The notes beneath the pieces are model-generated. The model did not search any database and was not told where the DNA came from. It was given only the letters and a program-made list of their open reading frames with translations. The translations under genes and the position numbers were made by a program. Positions 25,802-35,418 of a stretch of DNA of 64,000 bases are shown here, piece after piece (positions within the stretch are counted from its first letter, which is position 1; every line of letters begins with the position of its first letter). Location: contig NZ_JAGYIU010000001.1 in NCBI RefSeq assembly GCF_018402495.1, positions 806,001-870,000 of the forward strand, in the 5' to 3' direction. This stretch comes from Pseudoalteromonas sp. (GTDB lineage Bacteria; Pseudomonadota; Gammaproteobacteria; Enterobacterales; Alteromonadaceae).

Positions 25802-26398
25802 ATGCTTAATTTACCCCTTCAGCCACGCCATGTTTTACCTCCTTTGTGTTTAATTGTTTTAACTATGCTTTTAGCATGGCTTGGTATGAACAATGAACTT
25901 GAGTTTAATCGCCCATTACTTGAACAAGGCCAACTATGGCGTTTATTTACCAGCCAGTTTGTACATGCAAATTGGGCACATTTAGCGTTAAACTGTGCAG
26001 GCATAGGACTTATTTGGTTACTCCATGGTGAATACACGCACCCTAAGCAATACAGTTTTAATATTTCAACACTTGCGCTTTGGTGTGGTTTGGGGGTTTA
26101 TTGGTTTTGTCCAACCATTACTATTTACACCGGGATCAGTGCAGTTTTGCATGGCGTGATCGTTTGGGGGGCAATAAAAGATGTTACTGTTGGGTTAAAA
26201 TCAGGTTATGTATTATTTATTGGTGTGTGGGCAAAGCTTATTTTTGAGCAAGTTAATGGTCCTAGTGCAGCAATAGGTCAACTAATTCAATCCACAGTAG
26301 CCGTTGACGCACATTTAATTGGTGCAATTGGCGGGGTTGTATTAGCCGTGCCGCTGGTTGTCAAACACATCAAAAACACTAAAAAAAACGCCACATAA
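25802..26398 (+). CDS. rrtA: Rhombosortase (rhomboid-like intramembrane protease)
   Basis: A 198-residue membrane protein with about six helices. The early WRLFTSQFVHANWAHLALN is typical of rhomboids; the catalytic Ser113 lies in TGISAVLHG and the His171 in DAHLIGAIGG, giving the Ser-His dyad. Small size and the sequence around both residues match rhombosortase (RrtA), which cuts the C-terminal GlyGly-CTERM tail of exported enzymes in Vibrio and Shewanella before surface attachment. No protein in this window ends with a recognisable GlyGly-CTERM segment, so substrates must be elsewhere. It is a single gene divergent from ggt, ending in a terminator shared with the S9 peptidase gene. Confidence 0.85.
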   Translation: MLNLPLQPRHVLPPLCLIVLTMLLAWLGMNNELEFNRPLLEQGQLWRLFTSQFVHANWAHLALNCAGIGLIWLLHGEYTHPKQYSFNISTLALWCGLGVYWFCPTITIYTGISAVLHGVIVWGAIKDVTVGLKSGYVLFIGVWAKLIFEQVNGPSAAIGQLIQSTVAVDAHLIGAIGGVVLAVPLVVKHIKNTKKNAT

Positions 26399-26412
26399 GT
26401 GGCGTTTATTAT
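26386..26412. terminator. Bidirectional terminator between rrtA and the S9 peptidase gene
   Basis: AAACGCCAC-ATAA-GTGGCGTTT, with an A-run on the left and T-rich sequence on the right, overlaps the rrtA stop codon and lies 11 bp beyond the convergent S9 peptidase stop at 26423. It should work in both directions. Confidence 0.82.
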
Positions 26413-26422
26413 TTTTAGTGGT

Positions 26423-28927
26423 TTAAAGCGTGTCTTTAAACAGCTTATAGATACGACGGTATTGATCTAACCAACTCGAAGGCTGCACAAAACCATGTGG
26501 CTCTACTGGAAAAATGGCTGTTTCAAAATTTTCTTTTTCAAGTTCTATTAAGCGCTGTACTAAGCGAACTGAATCTTGGAAAAATACATTATCATCAACC
26601 ATAGGCGCATTTATTAATAAATGCTTTTTAAGCCCTTCTGCATAGTAAATAGGTGAACTACGCTCATAAGCAATTGGGTCAACATCCGGATGATTCAAAA
26701 TATTAGCCGTATAACCTGTATTGTAATGTGCCCAATCAGTTACCGGGCGAAGCGCCGCTCCCGATTGAAACAAGTCAGGCGCGGTAAATAACGCCATAAA
26801 GGTCATAAAGCCACCGTAAGAGCCACCATAGGTTCCCACCGCTTGCGTATCTACATTGGCATTGTCTGCCATCCATTTTACGCCGTCGGCTAAATCTTGC
26901 GTTTCAGGGGTGCCCATTTGGCGATAGATAGCTGTACGCCAATCACGCCCATACCCTTTAGAAGCGCGGTAATCCATATCCATCACCACGTAACCTTCAT
27001 CAGCGAGTAGTGAATGGAACATAAATTCACGAAAATAAACTGACCACCCCATATGTGAATTTTGCAAGTAACCTGCGCCGTGGTTAAATATAACCGCCTT
27101 GCGAGTTTTACCTGTTTCACCCTCTTTGTAATCAGCAGGATAATAAACTTTAGCGTATATAGGCTGATCTGTATGACTTGATGGCACTGCAACAATTTTA
27201 GGTGCGGTTAGCTTTTTGGCCAAAAACGCCTCAGATACCGTATTGGTTAAACGAGTTGCTGTTGTGTTTGCTTTAGCCTCAGCCACATAAAGTTCAGTCG
27301 GCATAGTGATTTTAGAGTGCCTTAATAACAACTTAGATTGATCAGGGCTCAAGGTGTAATCCGTCATGCCGTTTAAGTCAGTTACTTGTTCACTAACCCC
27401 TGTTTGTGGATTAACACGGTATATTTCGTAAAGACCCGGATGCTCAACATTCGCTTTATAGTAAATAGCGCTGTTGTCATCGGTTAGGGTTAAGTTAGAC
27501 ACTTCAAACTGACCTTGTGTTAATGCCGTAGCCTTGCCATTTAAAGGTTTTTTATAAAGCTGACTGTACCCCGACTCTTCCGATAAATAATACAGCGTAG
27601 TTGAATCATTTAACCAACCAAAGTCGTTAAACGCATACGCAATCCACGCATCGTCATGTAAACGGTGTTGAGATACGAGTTTGTTATTTTCAAAATCAAC
27701 GGTGGCCAACCAACGATCTTTGTTATCCCATGCTTCAAGCATAATGGCGACTTGGCTGCCATCATCGTTCCAGCTGATAGGCGATTGATCCCATCCCCAG
27801 TCTGAAATTACATTAATGCCACGCGGTTTTTTCTTAGACTTATACGTTTTGCCTTCACGGGCATAGTTTTCTTTTTTAACCTCAGCGAGTACATCTTCAT
27901 CAAAACCAGGCAAGGTATTAAACCCTAAAGTAGATTGGCTTTGATCTGCAAGGTTAATATAAACAATTTCAGAGGTTTGCTCTTTAGCGTCAGCCACACG
28001 ACGGCGAACTTTTTTAGGCTCTATAGTGGCATCATCAGTGATGTAGTTTGGCATAATGTCGCCCTCACCACGCCATGTGCTCTTTTCTTGCAAAACCACA
28101 ATTAGCGCATCGCCATTAGGAGAAAGCTGAGCTTCATCAACCGTATTGCCTTCACCTAAATAGTAATGGGTGTTAGCAATTGAGCTATTTTGCGTTTTTA
28201 GTTGCTCATTTCGCGCATACTTATCTTGTTTGTTTTTATGCTGCAATGAAATGTAATCAATTAGTTTATGCTGCTCTTTTGCAATGTAAGTGCTTGGCTC
28301 TTTTACACCTTGTGGTTTATTAGCTAGTTTTAAGTTGGCAATTTCACGGGTTAAACCTGTGGTTAAATCTACTTTAAAAAAGATATTACCTTGGCGATAC
28401 ACTAAATTACCATCGTTTAAAAACTGTGGTTTTGACTCAGTAGCTGAGCTTTGCGTAATTTGCTTAATTACGCCTGACTTTACGTTTTTAACAAATACGT
28501 TGCCTTCAAACACATAAGCTTGAAGCGATTTATCGTTAGAAAAAACGGCTTTACTAGACCCGACACTGTGTAATTTTTCAAGCGAGACTTGCTCTGCTGT
28601 TTGAGAGTTTATGGCTTGGCTAAATAAATCTCTTAGCTCACTGCCTAATTGTTTACGCGCATAAATAACAGTACTTGAATCTGCACTCCAAAATGCACTT
28701 TGTGGCTGGCGTCCTATCCAATCTGGATGCGCCATCGCTTGTTCAAGTGTAATTTTTGAGTCACCAATATCTGCAGGTGTATTAACAACACTCGCAACAG
28801 TTATGTTATTTGGTTGAACAGATGAGTCATTTGACGTTGTGGCGGTTGCTGTACAGCCCGCTAACATTACACTTGACGCAACAGCCATTGCGACAAGTGT
28901 TTTAGAAGATGAAAATTTAAAAATCAT
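26423..28927 (-). CDS. S9 family prolyl oligopeptidase-like lipoprotein peptidase
   Basis: An 834-residue protein. The N-terminus is a lipoprotein signal with lipobox LAGC at Cys25, so it is anchored to a membrane facing the periplasm. Residues about 60-560 form a beta-propeller (DPP IV type) and the C-terminal 270 residues an alpha/beta hydrolase with GTYGGSYGGFM (nucleophile Ser), the acid Asp in APMVDDNVFF and His in EPHGF. These enzymes cut proline-containing or other short peptides. It is a single gene. Substrate preference (DPP IV-like or acylaminoacyl-peptidase-like) cannot be set from sequence. Confidence 0.92.
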   Translation of the reverse strand: MIFKFSSSKTLVAMAVASSVMLAGCTATATTSNDSSVQPNNITVASVVNTPADIGDSKITLEQAMAHPDWIGRQPQSAFWSADSSTVIYARKQLGSELRDLFSQAINSQTAEQVSLEKLHSVGSSKAVFSNDKSLQAYVFEGNVFVKNVKSGVIKQITQSSATESKPQFLNDGNLVYRQGNIFFKVDLTTGLTREIANLKLANKPQGVKEPSTYIAKEQHKLIDYISLQHKNKQDKYARNEQLKTQNSSIANTHYYLGEGNTVDEAQLSPNGDALIVVLQEKSTWRGEGDIMPNYITDDATIEPKKVRRRVADAKEQTSEIVYINLADQSQSTLGFNTLPGFDEDVLAEVKKENYAREGKTYKSKKKPRGINVISDWGWDQSPISWNDDGSQVAIMLEAWDNKDRWLATVDFENNKLVSQHRLHDDAWIAYAFNDFGWLNDSTTLYYLSEESGYSQLYKKPLNGKATALTQGQFEVSNLTLTDDNSAIYYKANVEHPGLYEIYRVNPQTGVSEQVTDLNGMTDYTLSPDQSKLLLRHSKITMPTELYVAEAKANTTATRLTNTVSEAFLAKKLTAPKIVAVPSSHTDQPIYAKVYYPADYKEGETGKTRKAVIFNHGAGYLQNSHMGWSVYFREFMFHSLLADEGYVVMDMDYRASKGYGRDWRTAIYRQMGTPETQDLADGVKWMADNANVDTQAVGTYGGSYGGFMTFMALFTAPDLFQSGAALRPVTDWAHYNTGYTANILNHPDVDPIAYERSSPIYYAEGLKKHLLINAPMVDDNVFFQDSVRLVQRLIELEKENFETAIFPVEPHGFVQPSSWLDQYRRIYKLFKDTL

Positions 28928-29032
28928 AGTGCTTCTTGGCGGTTATTATAATTAACCATATTTAAGCAGAAGCACCTTTATAATTGCAATTATTTAAGAT
29001 AAACAACGTTAGTATCAGGGTGAGTAACCCAA

Positions 29033-30202
29033 TTATTCAACCGTTAAATCAAGCCACACTAAACGATGGTCACTTGATGCGTTTCTATCTTTTATTAAAC
29101 GGTACAGTTCACTTTGTTTTTTAGGCCAAAATACACCACCACCATTAATGGTTAGCCCGTAGTTTGAAGGCAATACATAATCAACCCGTGCCTGCCAATT
29201 AGCGGTATAGTTTTTAGCATAAGCGTGCGGGTATTGCTCTTTAGCGCCCTCACTAGTAGGGATAAAACCAGCGTTAATCATTGGGCTTTTAAGTAATTGA
29301 TCCGTTGTATTGGGTCGCTTTTTATCCCCCTCAGGGGCTGCATTTAAGTCACCTAAAATAACAAAACGAGACTGGGCCTCAAGGCCGCCTTTTTTGCCGT
29401 TATCATCGTATAGGTAACTTTCATTATTTATATAATCAGCAATTAATCTAATTTCATCATGATTACGTTTTCCATTTCTATCTTCCTCACCGTCAAATAC
29501 AGGCGGTGTTGGATGCGAGGCTAACATATGAACTACTTTATCATTTACTTTTACCGGTATATCCCAAAACGATTTCGAGCTCAGTCTTAAAATGTCCCAT
29601 TCTTGCTCGTTATACCAATTTTCACCTGTTGAGGGATGAATTGGCATTTGTGCATTGGGCATATCTTTGTATTTAAATGTTTGCAGTGTTCTTATTTTAT
29701 CTACCTCTATTGGGTAACGTGATAAAAACGCCATTGCATAATGGCCTTCAAAAAAGCCAAAGCCCTGTGCATCACCCATTATTCCGGTTTTTTTGCCATC
29801 ATTGTCTAAATCAAATTCTGTGGCTAACCCTGTGTTAACGGGCGCAATATATACATATGGGTAATCAATTGCTGCTTGATCATTTTGACTTACATTTAAG
29901 TAATGTTTCTTAAAATATTCAATGCCCTTTGATTTTGGTACATAGTCAAACTCATTTAAAAGCACTACATCTGGACGAACGCGTTGGATAATTTCAGCAA
30001 TATTTTTAATTTGCTGGTGGTCAGAGCGCAGCGCGTTGACTAAGGCATCGCTTTTTACTTTTTCATTTTTAGCGGTGTAATTGGTTGCATCCATACTGAC
30101 ATTAAACGTTGCTACACGTAATGACTCTGCGTGAACATAGCTTGCTGAAACCAATGACAATAAAAAGCCACCAATAATTTTAATACCGAGATCATGTCTC
30201 AT
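29033..30202 (-). CDS. Exported endonuclease/exonuclease/phosphatase family protein
   Basis: A 389-residue protein with a signal peptide (IKIIGGFLLSLVSASYVHA-ES). The EEP fold is shown by VATFNVSMD, VVLLNEFDYV (metal Glu), the ASHPTPPVFDGEEDRN active-site loop (His), FVILGDLNAAPEGD (Asp-x-Asn) and SDHRLVWLDL (Asp-His). EEP enzymes hydrolyse phosphodiesters in DNA, RNA, lipids or phosphates; a secreted form suggests nutrient scavenging of phosphorus. Its ATG overlaps the TAA of the upstream YeiH-type gene by one base (TAATG), so they are coupled. The exact substrate is unknown. Confidence 0.88.
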   Translation of the reverse strand: MRHDLGIKIIGGFLLSLVSASYVHAESLRVATFNVSMDATNYTAKNEKVKSDALVNALRSDHQQIKNIAEIIQRVRPDVVLLNEFDYVPKSKGIEYFKKHYLNVSQNDQAAIDYPYVYIAPVNTGLATEFDLDNDGKKTGIMGDAQGFGFFEGHYAMAFLSRYPIEVDKIRTLQTFKYKDMPNAQMPIHPSTGENWYNEQEWDILRLSSKSFWDIPVKVNDKVVHMLASHPTPPVFDGEEDRNGKRNHDEIRLIADYINNESYLYDDNGKKGGLEAQSRFVILGDLNAAPEGDKKRPNTTDQLLKSPMINAGFIPTSEGAKEQYPHAYAKNYTANWQARVDYVLPSNYGLTINGGGVFWPKKQSELYRLIKDRNASSDHRLVWLDLTVE

Positions 30203-31131
30203 TATATGAATCCATCTATTATTAATAATAAAATAATACTGCTAACCACGATCCAAAGAATCACAGCCATTAAAAACGGTTTAATTCCCGCTTGCTTTAG
30301 TACCGATAACGACAAACCACTGCCAATTAAAAACAATGTCATCACTAATATTTGTTTCGCTGCAATGTTTATCAGTTCCCAATAAGATGAAAGCGTTGGT
30401 ACATAGGTATTAATTAATGCGGCTAATAAAAAACCTACAATAAATAATGGAATACTCGCCTTTTCATCTGAGCGCATAAACACACCCGCAAGCGTGGTGT
30501 ATGGAATAATCCACATAGCACGAGTAAGCTTCACTGTTGTTGCTATGCTCAGTGCCACTGCACCATAAGTAGCCGATGCACCTACCACGCTGCTGGTATC
30601 ATGAATTGCAAGTGCAGCCCATAATCCAAACTGCTCTTGGGTTAATTCAAAATAGTGCCCAATTGCAGGGAATAATAATAACCCTACACCATTGAGTAAA
30701 AATACGATACCCAGCGCCACAGCCACTTCATGATCTTTGGCTTTTATAACCGGTGCCATGGCCGCAATAGCACTACCACCACAAATAGCGGTTCCAAAGG
30801 AAATTAACACGCCTGTGTTACGATTAAGTTTAAACACTTGAGTTAAAATTTCGCCAAGCCCAATTATGGCAGTAATACTGACAATTGTTAACACTAAAGA
30901 GCTGCGACCAACCTCAATTACCTGATTAAAATCAACAGCAAACCCCAGGCCCACAACCGCCAACTTTAGCATCCATTTACTGGCCTTTTGTGATAACTCA
31001 GCAAACGGGTTACCCAAGGTAATCGCAAATAACGCCCCCATAACCAAAGCACTACCAGCGCCAATAAATGGAGTGATGCACAAAGCCAGTAATATTATAA
31101 ATACAGGTTTATGTAAATTAGCGATAATCAT
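30202..31131 (-). CDS. YeiH family putative sulfate exporter (UPF0324)
   Basis: A 309-residue membrane protein with about ten helices. The segments VVGLGFAVDFNQVIEVG, SFGTAICGGSAIAAMAPVI and LAIHDTSSVVGASATYG match the YeiH/UPF0324 family, annotated as putative sulfate or anion exporters. It sits between the DUF2798 gene (4 bp apart) and the EEP gene (1-bp overlap), so the three form one leftward operon. The transported ion is not established for the family. Confidence 0.87.
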   Translation of the reverse strand: MIIANLHKPVFIILLALCITPFIGAGSALVMGALFAITLGNPFAELSQKASKWMLKLAVVGLGFAVDFNQVIEVGRSSLVLTIVSITAIIGLGEILTQVFKLNRNTGVLISFGTAICGGSAIAAMAPVIKAKDHEVAVALGIVFLLNGVGLLLFPAIGHYFELTQEQFGLWAALAIHDTSSVVGASATYGAVALSIATTVKLTRAMWIIPYTTLAGVFMRSDEKASIPLFIVGFLLAALINTYVPTLSSYWELINIAAKQILVMTLFLIGSGLSLSVLKQAGIKPFLMAVILWIVVSSIILLLIIDGFI

Positions 31132-31135
31132 AACG

Positions 31136-31360
31136 TTAAGCGCGAATGAGTTTATTAGTCAGTTTATGGACAACGGGGGCAACAAATATAACCGTTGGAA
31201 AGGCAATACAAAAGGCAAATAACCACGCTTTAAGCCAGATAGTTACGATGTTATCGACCATACCAACATTAAATAAAGAAATAACTAACGACATAAAACC
31301 TGACATGAAAAGTGCCATAAAAAAGGCAAACACAATAGTACGAAACTTTGGATGGATCAT
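31136..31360 (-). CDS. DUF2798 family small membrane protein
   Basis: A 74-residue protein with two membrane helices (IVFAFFMALFMSGFMSLVISL and WLFAFCIAFPTVIFVAPVV) joined by a short loop, ending in the conserved VHKLTNKL. This pattern matches DUF2798, a small family with no known function. It begins the DUF2798-YeiH-EEP operon and is 4 bp from the next gene. Confidence 0.8.
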   Translation of the reverse strand: MIHPKFRTIVFAFFMALFMSGFMSLVISLFNVGMVDNIVTIWLKAWLFAFCIAFPTVIFVAPVVHKLTNKLIRA

Positions 31361-31429
31361 TGAAAAGAACCTTTAGAAGGTAAAGCGATATATTGAAGTT
31401 AAGTTCAATTTATCGCTTTGTTTTTTAAC

Positions 31430-32575
31430 TTATAATAGCGATTTGCTGGTAGCTAATACACCGGGGTAATCTTGCTCTGGCAAACACATTGCGAGTTCAC
31501 CAAGGCGTTCACCTAATTGCTGTAAATTATCAGCAGATACATTAATATGGCCCATTTTACGACCAGGTTTTACACTTTTACCGTACCAATGGCTGGTTAC
31601 ATCCGCTGTTTTTAACACATCAGTAGGGATTTGTGCTTGGCCTAATACATTTATCATAGCAGTAGGCTGCTTAATTTGCGTACTACCTAAAGGTAGGCCG
31701 GCAACAGCGCGCATATGGTTTTCAAATTGCGAGCAATGAGCACCTTGTTGCGTCCAATGGCCTGAGTTATGAACTCGCGGCGCAATTTCATTAACCAGTA
31801 ATGTACCTTGCACATCAAAAAACTCAATGGCGAGTACACCAACATAGTTAAGCTCATTCGCAATTCGGGTAAATGCCGTTATTGCTTGTTGCTCTAGTTG
31901 GCTATTATTGTTTTTACCTGCAACCGAAAGCGTTAACACACCCTCGGTGTGCTCGTTTTCAGTTAATGGATAAATAGCAAGATGGCCGTGTTTATCGCGC
32001 GCACCAATAATAGAGACTTCACGATCAAACGGGATCATTTTTTCTGCAATTATGGTGTGCGGAGCGTGCTCAGTGCCTGATGCAATAAAATCAGCCATTT
32101 CAGCCCAAATTTGCTCAATTTGATCGTCAGATTTTAAACGCCATTGGCCTTTACCATCGTAACCCGCTTGGCATGTTTTAATGACTAATGGCTTACCAAG
32201 TGTTTGAACTGCGAGTTCAAGATGCGCTTTTTCTGTAATTAACTGATATGGCGCGCATGCAACAGCGGTTTTATCTAGGAGCGCTTTTTCAAGCGCACGG
32301 TCGCCACCGGTTTTAATGGCTTGTTTGCCCGGATAAAACTTATTGCTATTACAACACTGTGTAAGTACATCATCTGGAATATGTTCAAACTCGGCCGTAA
32401 TAGCATCAGCGTTTTCTATCGCTTGTTCGAGCGTTGTTGGGTACACTTCATTGGTAAGCGGATGTACAATCTTTTTGCTGCCTACATCATAAGCAACCAC
32501 ATTTAAATTAAGCGGTGCACCAGCTAAGCTCATCATTCGCGCTAGCTGCCCTGCCCCTAAAATTAAAATATTCAT
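31430..32575 (-). CDS. purK: 5-(carboxyamino)imidazole ribonucleotide synthase
   Basis: A 381-residue ATP-grasp enzyme. It starts MNILILGAGQLARMM like E. coli PurK; ATG 32575 is preferred over GTG 32581 because homologues begin at this Met, though both lie at the purE stop. ATP-grasp features are ALEKALLDK, PLVIKTCQAGYDGKGQW, REVSIIGARDKHG and NEIAPRVHNSGHW. It converts AIR, ATP and bicarbonate to N5-CAIR in purine synthesis. The gene overlaps or abuts the purE stop by a few bases, the standard purEK pair. Regulation by PurR is not evident from any clear site. Confidence 0.95.
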   Translation of the reverse strand: MNILILGAGQLARMMSLAGAPLNLNVVAYDVGSKKIVHPLTNEVYPTTLEQAIENADAITAEFEHIPDDVLTQCCNSNKFYPGKQAIKTGGDRALEKALLDKTAVACAPYQLITEKAHLELAVQTLGKPLVIKTCQAGYDGKGQWRLKSDDQIEQIWAEMADFIASGTEHAPHTIIAEKMIPFDREVSIIGARDKHGHLAIYPLTENEHTEGVLTLSVAGKNNNSQLEQQAITAFTRIANELNYVGVLAIEFFDVQGTLLVNEIAPRVHNSGHWTQQGAHCSQFENHMRAVAGLPLGSTQIKQPTAMINVLGQAQIPTDVLKTADVTSHWYGKSVKPGRKMGHINVSADNLQQLGERLGELAMCLPEQDYPGVLATSKSLL

Positions 32576-32577
32576 GA

Positions 32578-33060
32578 TCACTCTGCAGGATTTGGGTTAG
32601 CTAAAACAGTCTCAGTTTGTTCTTTACGGAACGCTTCGATTTTTGCGAAGATTTCTGGATTTTGACATCCTAAAATTTGTGCCGCTAATAAACCTGCGTT
32701 TGCAGCACCTGGCTCACCAATAGCAAGAGTACCTACCGCAACACCTTTTGGCATTTGGCAAATAGATAACAGAGAGTCTACACCGTTTAGCGCTTTAGAT
32801 TTAACGGGTACGCCTAAAACTGGCAGAGATGTAAACGCCGCCGCCATTCCCGGTAAGTGCGCCGCGCCACCTGCGCCTGCAATAATAACTTTAATACCGC
32901 GTTCTGCGGCTGAACTTGCGTAATCGGCAAGTAATTGAGGAGTGCGGTGGGCAGAAACCACTTTAGTTTCATACTCAATGCCAAATTTTTCTAGCATAAG
33001 AGCGGCGTGTTCCATGGTTGGCCAATCTGATTTAGAACCCATAATAATGCCAACAGTCAT
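32578..33060 (-). CDS. purE: N5-carboxyaminoimidazole ribonucleotide mutase
   Basis: A 160-residue enzyme starting [16 protein letters not shown], with the SAHRTP catalytic segment (His near 42), [14 protein letters not shown] and [20 protein letters not shown] typical of PurE. It interconverts N5-CAIR and CAIR. It is the first gene of a two-gene operon with purK. A PurR palindrome of the ACGCAAACGTTTGCGT type was not found upstream. Confidence 0.97.
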   Translation of the reverse strand: MTVGIIMGSKSDWPTMEHAALMLEKFGIEYETKVVSAHRTPQLLADYASSAAERGIKVIIAGAGGAAHLPGMAAAFTSLPVLGVPVKSKALNGVDSLLSICQMPKGVAVGTLAIGEPGAANAGLLAAQILGCQNPEIFAKIEAFRKEQTETVLANPNPAE

Positions 33061-33162
33061 AAATACTCCTCAGTAATGTATTTTAAAAATAGCGGACTTA
33101 TGTCCGGTTTTATGGCAGGTATTATATACTTAAATGCTGCACTAATGCGACCAGCAGGCAAT

Positions 33163-33192
33163 AAAAAAGCCATGTTAAACATGGCTTTTTTT
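33163..33192. terminator. Terminator between purE and the ABC-F gene
   Basis: AAAAAAGCCATG-TTAAA-CATGGCTTTTTT forms a strong hairpin with A and T runs. It lies 21 bp beyond the leftward ABC-F stop at 33214, so it ends that gene. Confidence 0.88.
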
Positions 33193-33213
33193 AAACAGCG
33201 AAACAATCAGCAA

Positions 33214-34800
33214 TTAAGCTTCTTTACTCGCTAAATATTCTGAGTAGTTACCTCTAAAGTCGATAACTTTACCGTCTTTAATTTCCCAAATACGGGTGGC
33301 AACTGATGATACAAACTGACGATCGTGAGATACAAATAGTAAAGTCCCTTCGTAAGCTTCAAGCGCTAAGTTAAGTGCCTCGATAGACTCCATATCCATG
33401 TGGTTGGTTGGCTCATCCATAAGTAAAATATTTGGCTTATGCATCATAATCTTACCAAATAACATACGGCCTTGCTCACCACCAGATATTACTTTTACCG
33501 ATTTTTTTATATCGTTTTGAGAAAACAACATACGACCCAAGAAGCTACGCACTACTTGCTCATCGTCGCCCTCTTGTTGCCATTGCTCCATCCACTCAAA
33601 CAAGTTCATATCTTTTGCAAACTCATCAGCGTGATCTTGCGCGTAGTAGCCTATATTTGCATTTTCAGACCATTTAAACTCACCGGTTTTAGGTGCTAAA
33701 CGCCCTGCTAAGGTGTTAAGCAATGTGGTTTTACCCACACCATTTTCACCGATAATAGCAATGCGCTCACCTACTTCAACCAAACCCTCAAGGCCTGAGA
33801 ATAATGTTTCTTCAAAACCTTGAGATAGGCTAGTCATTTCTAGTGCGTTACGAAATAACTGCTTTTCTTGTTCAAAACGAATAAAAGGAGTTTGACGAGA
33901 AGACGCTTTCACTTCGTCTAATTGAATTTTATCAATTCGTTTTGCACGTGAAGTGGCTTGCTTTGCCTTTGATGCGTTGGCAGAAAAGCGCGATACAAAT
34001 TGTTGAAGCTCTGCTATTTGGCTTTTCTTTTTGGCGTTTTCACTTAATAAACGTTCGCGTGCTTGAGTAGCTGCAAACATGTATTCATCGTAATTACCCG
34101 GGTAAATACGTAGCTCACCATAATCAATATCGGCCATGTGTGTACAAACCGAGTTTAAAAAGTGGCGGTCATGCGAGATAATAATCATGGTACAGTCGCG
34201 TTGATTCAATACATCTTCAAGCCACTTAATTGTATAAATGTCCAAGTTATTGGTAGGCTCATCGAGCAGCATGATATCAGGGTCTGAAAACAAAACTTGA
34301 GCTAGAAGCACACGAAGTTTAAAACCTGGTGCAATTTCTGACATAGGTCCGTAGTGCTGCTCTGTAGCAATACCCACACCTAATAGTAACTCACCCGCTT
34401 TAGATTCAGCCGAGTAACCGTCCATTTCAGCAAATTCAGTTTCAAGATCGGCTACTTTCATGCCGTCTTCTTCACTCATTTCAGGTAGGCTATATATACG
34501 GTCACGTTCTTGTTTTATATCCCACAATTCTTTATGACCCATAATCACGGTATCAATAACAGAATATTCTTCGTAGGCGAATTGATCTTGGTTTAGTTTA
34601 GCAACGCGCTCATTTGGATCAGTACTTACGTTACCCGAAGATGGCTCTAATTCACCACTAAGGATTTTCATAAAGGTCGATTTACCACAACCATTAGCAC
34701 CAATTAAACCATAACGGTTTGATTCGCCAAATTTAGCTGAGATATTTTCAAATAACGGTTTAGCACCAAATTGCATGGTGATGTTAGCTGTACTAATAAT
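33214..34800 (-). CDS. ybiT: ABC-F family ATPase (YbiT-type), probable ATT start
   Basis: A protein of about 528 residues with two ABC domains and no membrane segment, nearly collinear with E. coli YbiT: Walker [11 protein letters not shown] and [11 protein letters not shown], signature [14 protein letters not shown] and [13 protein letters not shown], and Walker [12 protein letters not shown] and [17 protein letters not shown] proteins act on ribosomes. No ATG exists at the right place. GGAGGG at 34808-34813 lies 7 nt before ATT 34800-34798, and starting there gives (M)[11 protein letters not shown], the form I recall in relatives. A TTG at 34815 would place the ribosome site inside the gene. 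Family certain; the ATT start is inferred. Confidence 0.9.
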   Translation of the reverse strand: MISTANITMQFGAKPLFENISAKFGESNRYGLIGANGCGKSTFMKILSGELEPSSGNVSTDPNERVAKLNQDQFAYEEYSVIDTVIMGHKELWDIKQERDRIYSLPEMSEEDGMKVADLETEFAEMDGYSAESKAGELLLGVGIATEQHYGPMSEIAPGFKLRVLLAQVLFSDPDIMLLDEPTNNLDIYTIKWLEDVLNQRDCTMIIISHDRHFLNSVCTHMADIDYGELRIYPGNYDEYMFAATQARERLLSENAKKKSQIAELQQFVSRFSANASKAKQATSRAKRIDKIQLDEVKASSRQTPFIRFEQEKQLFRNALEMTSLSQGFEETLFSGLEGLVEVGERIAIIGENGVGKTTLLNTLAGRLAPKTGEFKWSENANIGYYAQDHADEFAKDMNLFEWMEQWQQEGDDEQVVRSFLGRMLFSQNDIKKSVKVISGGEQGRMLFGKIMMHKPNILLMDEPTNHMDMESIEALNLALEAYEGTLLFVSHDRQFVSSVATRIWEIKDGKVIDFRGNYSEYLASKEA

Positions 34801-35418
34801 AGCGCTACCCTCCAAGGGAGACTGAAGTATTTAAATTGCGCGCAGTTTAAACCAAATCACCGTTTTTTTCTATGAAAGTTTATAGCACCAAACTCAAAGT
34901 AAACGGTGGCTGTTTATTAACTATAAAAGCAATTAAATAGCCAAAGTACTGGGCGAGTAAATGTGCTAAAAAGGTGAGTAAAACTGATTATTGTACTGTT
35001 GATGCAGTAAAAAAATGTTTAATAAAAAAACAACTAGCATAAAACCCTTTATAAATTATTTAATCGCGTTTACAGGCGACTTGGTCGCATTTTACTTTTA
35101 TTAACAATTAATACGGCTATATTAAATTTTTTTATAGTATTAGAGTTTTAGCTCTACCCATGCCGACAGGCGCAACTATGAAAAAAATTCAACACTCCCT
35201 CTCCTGCATTTAAGCCTAATGTCTTATTCCAAAATTAAATGGCAGTTTATACGGCTACAAAATAAAAACAGCATTAACTTAAAATGAACAAGCTGCGTGT
35301 TTTGTGCTAATTGTCATTGATAATTTTTCACTTTTGAGCCTTTTATTGCTTTGCTAGTCTGCACGACTTCGAATTTAGTAATTATAAAAACGTCTTTAAT
35401 TTAGGCAAGGCACACACA
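34801..35418. other. 618-bp intergenic region before the porin
   Basis: No gene was found on either strand. It is AT-rich with poly-A/T tracts. A short inverted repeat TAGAG-TTTTAG-CTCTA lies near 35140-35156. The only short reading frames are unconvincing (one of 11 codons beginning MKKIQHSLSCI at 35178). The region likely holds the porin promoter and a long leader, and the ABC-F start signals at its left end. Confidence 0.5.

Noticed and set aside
33061..33162. PurR operator sought upstream of purE
   Set aside because: No sequence close to the ACGCAAACGTTTGCGT palindrome is present.
35178..35213. 11-codon frame MKKIQHSLSCI ahead of the porin
   Set aside because: Too short, lacks a clear ribosome site and any attenuator-like structure.
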